64,000 bases of DNA, taken from the NCBI GenBank assembly GCA_040389445.1, contig JAZJZX010000008.1, positions 43,062-107,061 on the forward strand, given 5' to 3'. Positions 61,685 to 64,000 of the stretch are shown here, in pieces (the first letter of the stretch is position 1; the number at the start of each line of letters is the position of its first letter). Both the position numbers and the translations under genes were made by a program. Source of the stretch: UBA5189 sp040389445 (GTDB lineage Bacteria > Chloroflexota > Limnocylindria > Limnocylindrales > CSP1-4). Below the pieces are notes generated by a model. It was not told the DNA's origin. It searched no databases and was given only the letters and a program-made list of their open reading frames with translations.

Positions 61685-63052
61685 ATGTCAGGCTCCTCGA
61701 ACACCCCAGCTCCGCTTCCCCGAGCGCGCCAGCTGGAGTTCTATCGCCGCGCAATCAAGACGCTGCCAGGCGGAGCCAACTCGAATTTCCGGGCCTGGGG
61801 CGAGGACACCATCTACGTGGATCGCGGCCGGGGCGGGCGCGTCTGGGATATCGACGGCAACGAGTTCGTCGATCTGCGGATGGGCTACGGACCGGTCATC
61901 CTCGGCCACGGCGACGAGCGGGTCGACGATTACGTCAACGAGCGGATGCGCCGCGGCGTCAGCTTCTCCTTGACCAGCGAGGACGAGGTCCGGGCGATGG
62001 AGCTCGTGTGCGAGCTCACCGGCTGGGTGGACATGGCCAGGATGACGGTCTCCGGCACGGAGGCCACGATGCACCTCATGCGCCTTGCCCGGGCGTACAC
62101 AGGACGCAACAAGATCGTGAAGTTCGAGGGCCAATACCACGGCGTCCACGACTACGCGCTGATCAGCGTGTCGCCCAACAACATGGCCGACCTCGGTGAC
62201 GAGGACAACCCCGTCCGCCTGGCCTGGGGGCGCGGCATCCCGGACGCCGTCGCCGACACCATCATCCCGGCCCGCTTCAACAACATCGAGCGGTTGCGCC
62301 GCCTGTTCGAGAAGCAGGGTCACGAGATCGCCGGCGTCATCGTGGAGCCGGTGCTCGGCAATGCCCAGGGGATCCTTCCCCAGGAGGGCTTCCACAAGGC
62401 CCTGCGCGAGCTCACCAAGGAATTCGGGATCCTCCTGATCTTCGACGAGGTCAAGACCGGGTTCCGGTTTGCGAAGGGCGGCGCGGCGGAGTACTTCGGG
62501 ATCACGCCCGACCTGGCCTCCTATGCCAAGGCGATGGGCAACGGCTACCCGGCGGCAGCGTTCGGCGGACGCCGCGACATCATGAGCCTGCTCCCCGACA
62601 AGGTCAGCCACGGGGGCACGTACGCGGGCAACCGCATCGCGGCCTCGGCGGCGGTCAAGACGCTCGAGATCATCCGGGACACGGACGCCCTCGAAACGAT
62701 TCATCGGACCGGCCGGCGCATCCAGGACGGGCTCCGGGAAGTCGTGAACGAGGCCGGCCTGCCGTTCCATTTCACGGGCCATCCGTCGATGTTCGGGATC
62801 ATGTTCACGGAGAAGGTGGCCACGGAGTACCGCGACTGGGCGGACACGGACCACGCCCTGTACGACGCCGTGGCCGTCGGGATGCACGTCCGGGGCGTCA
62901 TGCCGGAACCGGACAGCCGCGAGCCGTGGTTCATCTGCGAGGCCCATGCCAAGGACGATTCGGTCGATCGCGCCGTCACGGCCTTCGAGGAATCGCTGGC
63001 CGCGGCACTCGAGCTCAGGGCGCGGGGCGAACTGCCCGAGGCCGGTCACTAG
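61685..63052 (+). CDS. Class III aminotransferase (glutamate-1-semialdehyde aminomutase-like)
   Basis: A 455-residue fold-type I PLP enzyme. LPGGANSNFRAWGEDTIYVD, VSGTEATMHLMRLARAYTGR, KFEGQYHGVHDY, ILLIFDEVKTGFR (PLP Asp) and SYAKAMGNGYPAAAFGG (PLP lysine) are present, as is HGGTYAGNRIAA. The closest look is to the glutamate-1-semialdehyde aminomutase branch, but the neighbours (amine oxidase, IclR regulator) argue for a catabolic omega-transaminase rather than haem synthesis. The IclR gene follows after 30 bases. Confidence 0.86.
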   Translation: MSGSSNTPAPLPRARQLEFYRRAIKTLPGGANSNFRAWGEDTIYVDRGRGGRVWDIDGNEFVDLRMGYGPVILGHGDERVDDYVNERMRRGVSFSLTSEDEVRAMELVCELTGWVDMARMTVSGTEATMHLMRLARAYTGRNKIVKFEGQYHGVHDYALISVSPNNMADLGDEDNPVRLAWGRGIPDAVADTIIPARFNNIERLRRLFEKQGHEIAGVIVEPVLGNAQGILPQEGFHKALRELTKEFGILLIFDEVKTGFRFAKGGAAEYFGITPDLASYAKAMGNGYPAAAFGGRRDIMSLLPDKVSHGGTYAGNRIAASAAVKTLEIIRDTDALETIHRTGRRIQDGLREVVNEAGLPFHFTGHPSMFGIMFTEKVATEYRDWADTDHALYDAVAVGMHVRGVMPEPDSREPWFICEAHAKDDSVDRAVTAFEESLAAALELRARGELPEAGH

Positions 63053-63082
63053 TCGCCACGCGCCGACCTGGGGAGGGGGACG

Positions 63083-63847
63083 ATGGACGGAAACGCAGTT
63101 CGGAGCGTTGATCGCGCCGCCTCCCTGCTGGTCGCCCTCGGGGAGAGCCAGGGCGAAGCCGGCGTGACCGATCTCGCCCGTCGCCTCGGCCTCCACAAGT
63201 CGACCGCGTCTCGCCTGCTCTCGACGCTCAAGGGACGGGGCCTCGTGGAGCAGGACGAGGAGACGGGCAAGTATCGTCTCGGACTCGTCGTGATCCGGCT
63301 GGCCGAGCGCGCCGAGCGGACGCTCGATCTCCGTGCCATCGCGCTGCCCGAACTCGAACGCCTGGCCCGCGCCACGCACGAGACGGCGGGTCTCGGTGTC
63401 CTCGACGCAGACCAGGTGCGGTTCGTGGCCCAGGCGGACGGGCCCAATCTCATCGCCGTCGGCGACTGGACCGGCCGGGCTTCGACGCTCCACGCAAACG
63501 CATCGGGCAAGGTTCTTCTGGCCTCCCTTGCCGAGCGCGAGGTCCTGCGGATCGTCCGCCGCGGGCTCACCCGCTACACGGAGCGGACCGTCACCGAACT
63601 GGAGCCGCTTCTCGCCGATCTGGCGAGGGCACGACGCCGCGGCTATGCGACCGCCGCCGGCGAACTGGAGCACGGGTTGAACGCCGTTGCGGCCCCGGTC
63701 CGCGATGCGCGCGGGCAGGTGATCGCTGCGGTCGAGGTCTGGGGCCCCGCGTTCCGGCTGTCGCCACGACGGCTTCCCGAACTCGCGAGCCAGGCACGGG
63801 CGACGGCCACCGCCATCACCCTGCGACTGGGTGGCGCGGCCGCCTGA
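63083..63847 (+). CDS. IclR family transcriptional regulator
   Basis: A 254-residue regulator. The N-terminal winged helix is SVDRAASLLVALGESQ and GVTDLARRLGLHKSTASRLL. The effector domain (about 80-250) has GLGVLDADQVRFVAQADG, LHANASGKVLLASL and AAPVRDARGQVIAAVEVWGP. IclR proteins usually control adjacent catabolic genes, here the aminotransferase and perhaps the amine oxidase. A ribosome site GGGAGGGG lies at about 63071-63078. Its stop codon is the first element of the repeat array that runs to the window end. Confidence 0.94.
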   Translation: MDGNAVRSVDRAASLLVALGESQGEAGVTDLARRLGLHKSTASRLLSTLKGRGLVEQDEETGKYRLGLVVIRLAERAERTLDLRAIALPELERLARATHETAGLGVLDADQVRFVAQADGPNLIAVGDWTGRASTLHANASGKVLLASLAEREVLRIVRRGLTRYTERTVTELEPLLADLARARRRGYATAAGELEHGLNAVAAPVRDARGQVIAAVEVWGPAFRLSPRRLPELASQARATATAITLRLGGAAA

Positions 63848-64000
63848 CGGCTTCTTCGGCCGCCGATCAACCAGTGCCCGGCCGCCGATCAACCGGTGCG
63901 GGGCCGCCGATCAACCAGTGCCCGGCCGCCTGACGGCTTCTTCGGCCGCCGATCAACCAGTGCCCGGCCGCCTGACGGCTTCTTCGGCCGCCGATCAACC
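63838..64000. repeat. Tandem array beginning at the iclR stop codon, running off the window
   Basis: GGCCGCCTGACGGCTTCTTC occurs at 63838, 63924 and 63966. Each is followed by 22-bp-type units GGCCGCCGATCAACCAGTGC. The last two large copies are 42 bp apart. The first copy contains the last codons and TGA (63845-63847) of iclR. The array reaches the window edge, so its full length is not known. Confidence 0.93.

Overview
This is a 64 kb scaffold piece from a high-GC bacterium, roughly 70 percent G+C by eye. GTG and TTG starts are common, genes are packed with 1 to 8 base overlaps, and a 100-N assembly gap is present. There is no rRNA, tRNA or other marker gene to fix the taxonomy. The gene set looks most like a Chloroflexota genome of the Limnocylindria type: acc/fab genes, polyprenyl glycosylphosphotransferase, LytR-CpsA-Psr plus DUF3048, BKACE, and a PolX with a PHP domain. 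That is an inference of moderate to low confidence.

Layout. (1) 1-9632, plus strand, is a type II fatty acid synthesis operon. It holds a biotin-carrier-like protein without the biotin lysine, accC, fabZ, a metallophosphoesterase, fabF, a normal accB, fabH, an O-antigen-ligase/TPR membrane protein and fabG. (2) 9755-20426 is a mosaic of cell-surface glycan genes on both strands: GT4 and GT2 glycosyltransferases, a methyltransferase, an SGNH-like protein, an HpcH/HpaI-type lyase, a GT39-like membrane glycosyltransferase and a second polymerase/ligase. (3) 20445-35683, minus strand, is one long operon of 14 genes for an ABC-exported polysaccharide. It starts with a WbaP-type initiating transferase, then gmd, a GDP-fucose synthase, Wzm/Wzt, methyltransferases, epimerases and glycosyltransferases. 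Its middle (about 22.7-31 kb) is visibly lower in GC and was probably acquired. (4) 35820-41976, plus strand, holds a LytR-CpsA-Psr ligase, a DUF3048 lipoprotein, a DegT-type aminotransferase, a glycosyltransferase, a NeuD/PglD-type acetyltransferase and a BKACE enzyme. (5) 42004-44280 is an accessory patch with an archaeal-type ATPase behind a duplicated palindromic operator and a decayed DUF433/DUF5615 toxin-antitoxin pair. (6) 44280-46945 pairs an Nramp-related transporter with a soluble PRC/MgtE_N/CBS protein. (7) 47372-51152 encodes two diguanylate cyclases in tandem. (8) 51228-58099 has PolX (broken by the gap), a membrane protein, a TPR protein and a 945-residue protein that appears to fuse an inactivated DNA methylase to a nuclease-like domain. 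(9) 58159-63847 has a DUF885 hydrolase, a FAD amine oxidase, a class III aminotransferase and an IclR regulator.

A recurring architectural feature is the minisatellite with 16-24 bp units, both between genes and inside disordered protein segments. Three of the intergenic arrays begin at a stop codon and include it in the repeat. The most unusual functional candidates are the biotin-less BCCP paralogue at the start of the fatty acid operon and the pseudo-methylase/nuclease-like fusion at 55262-58099.
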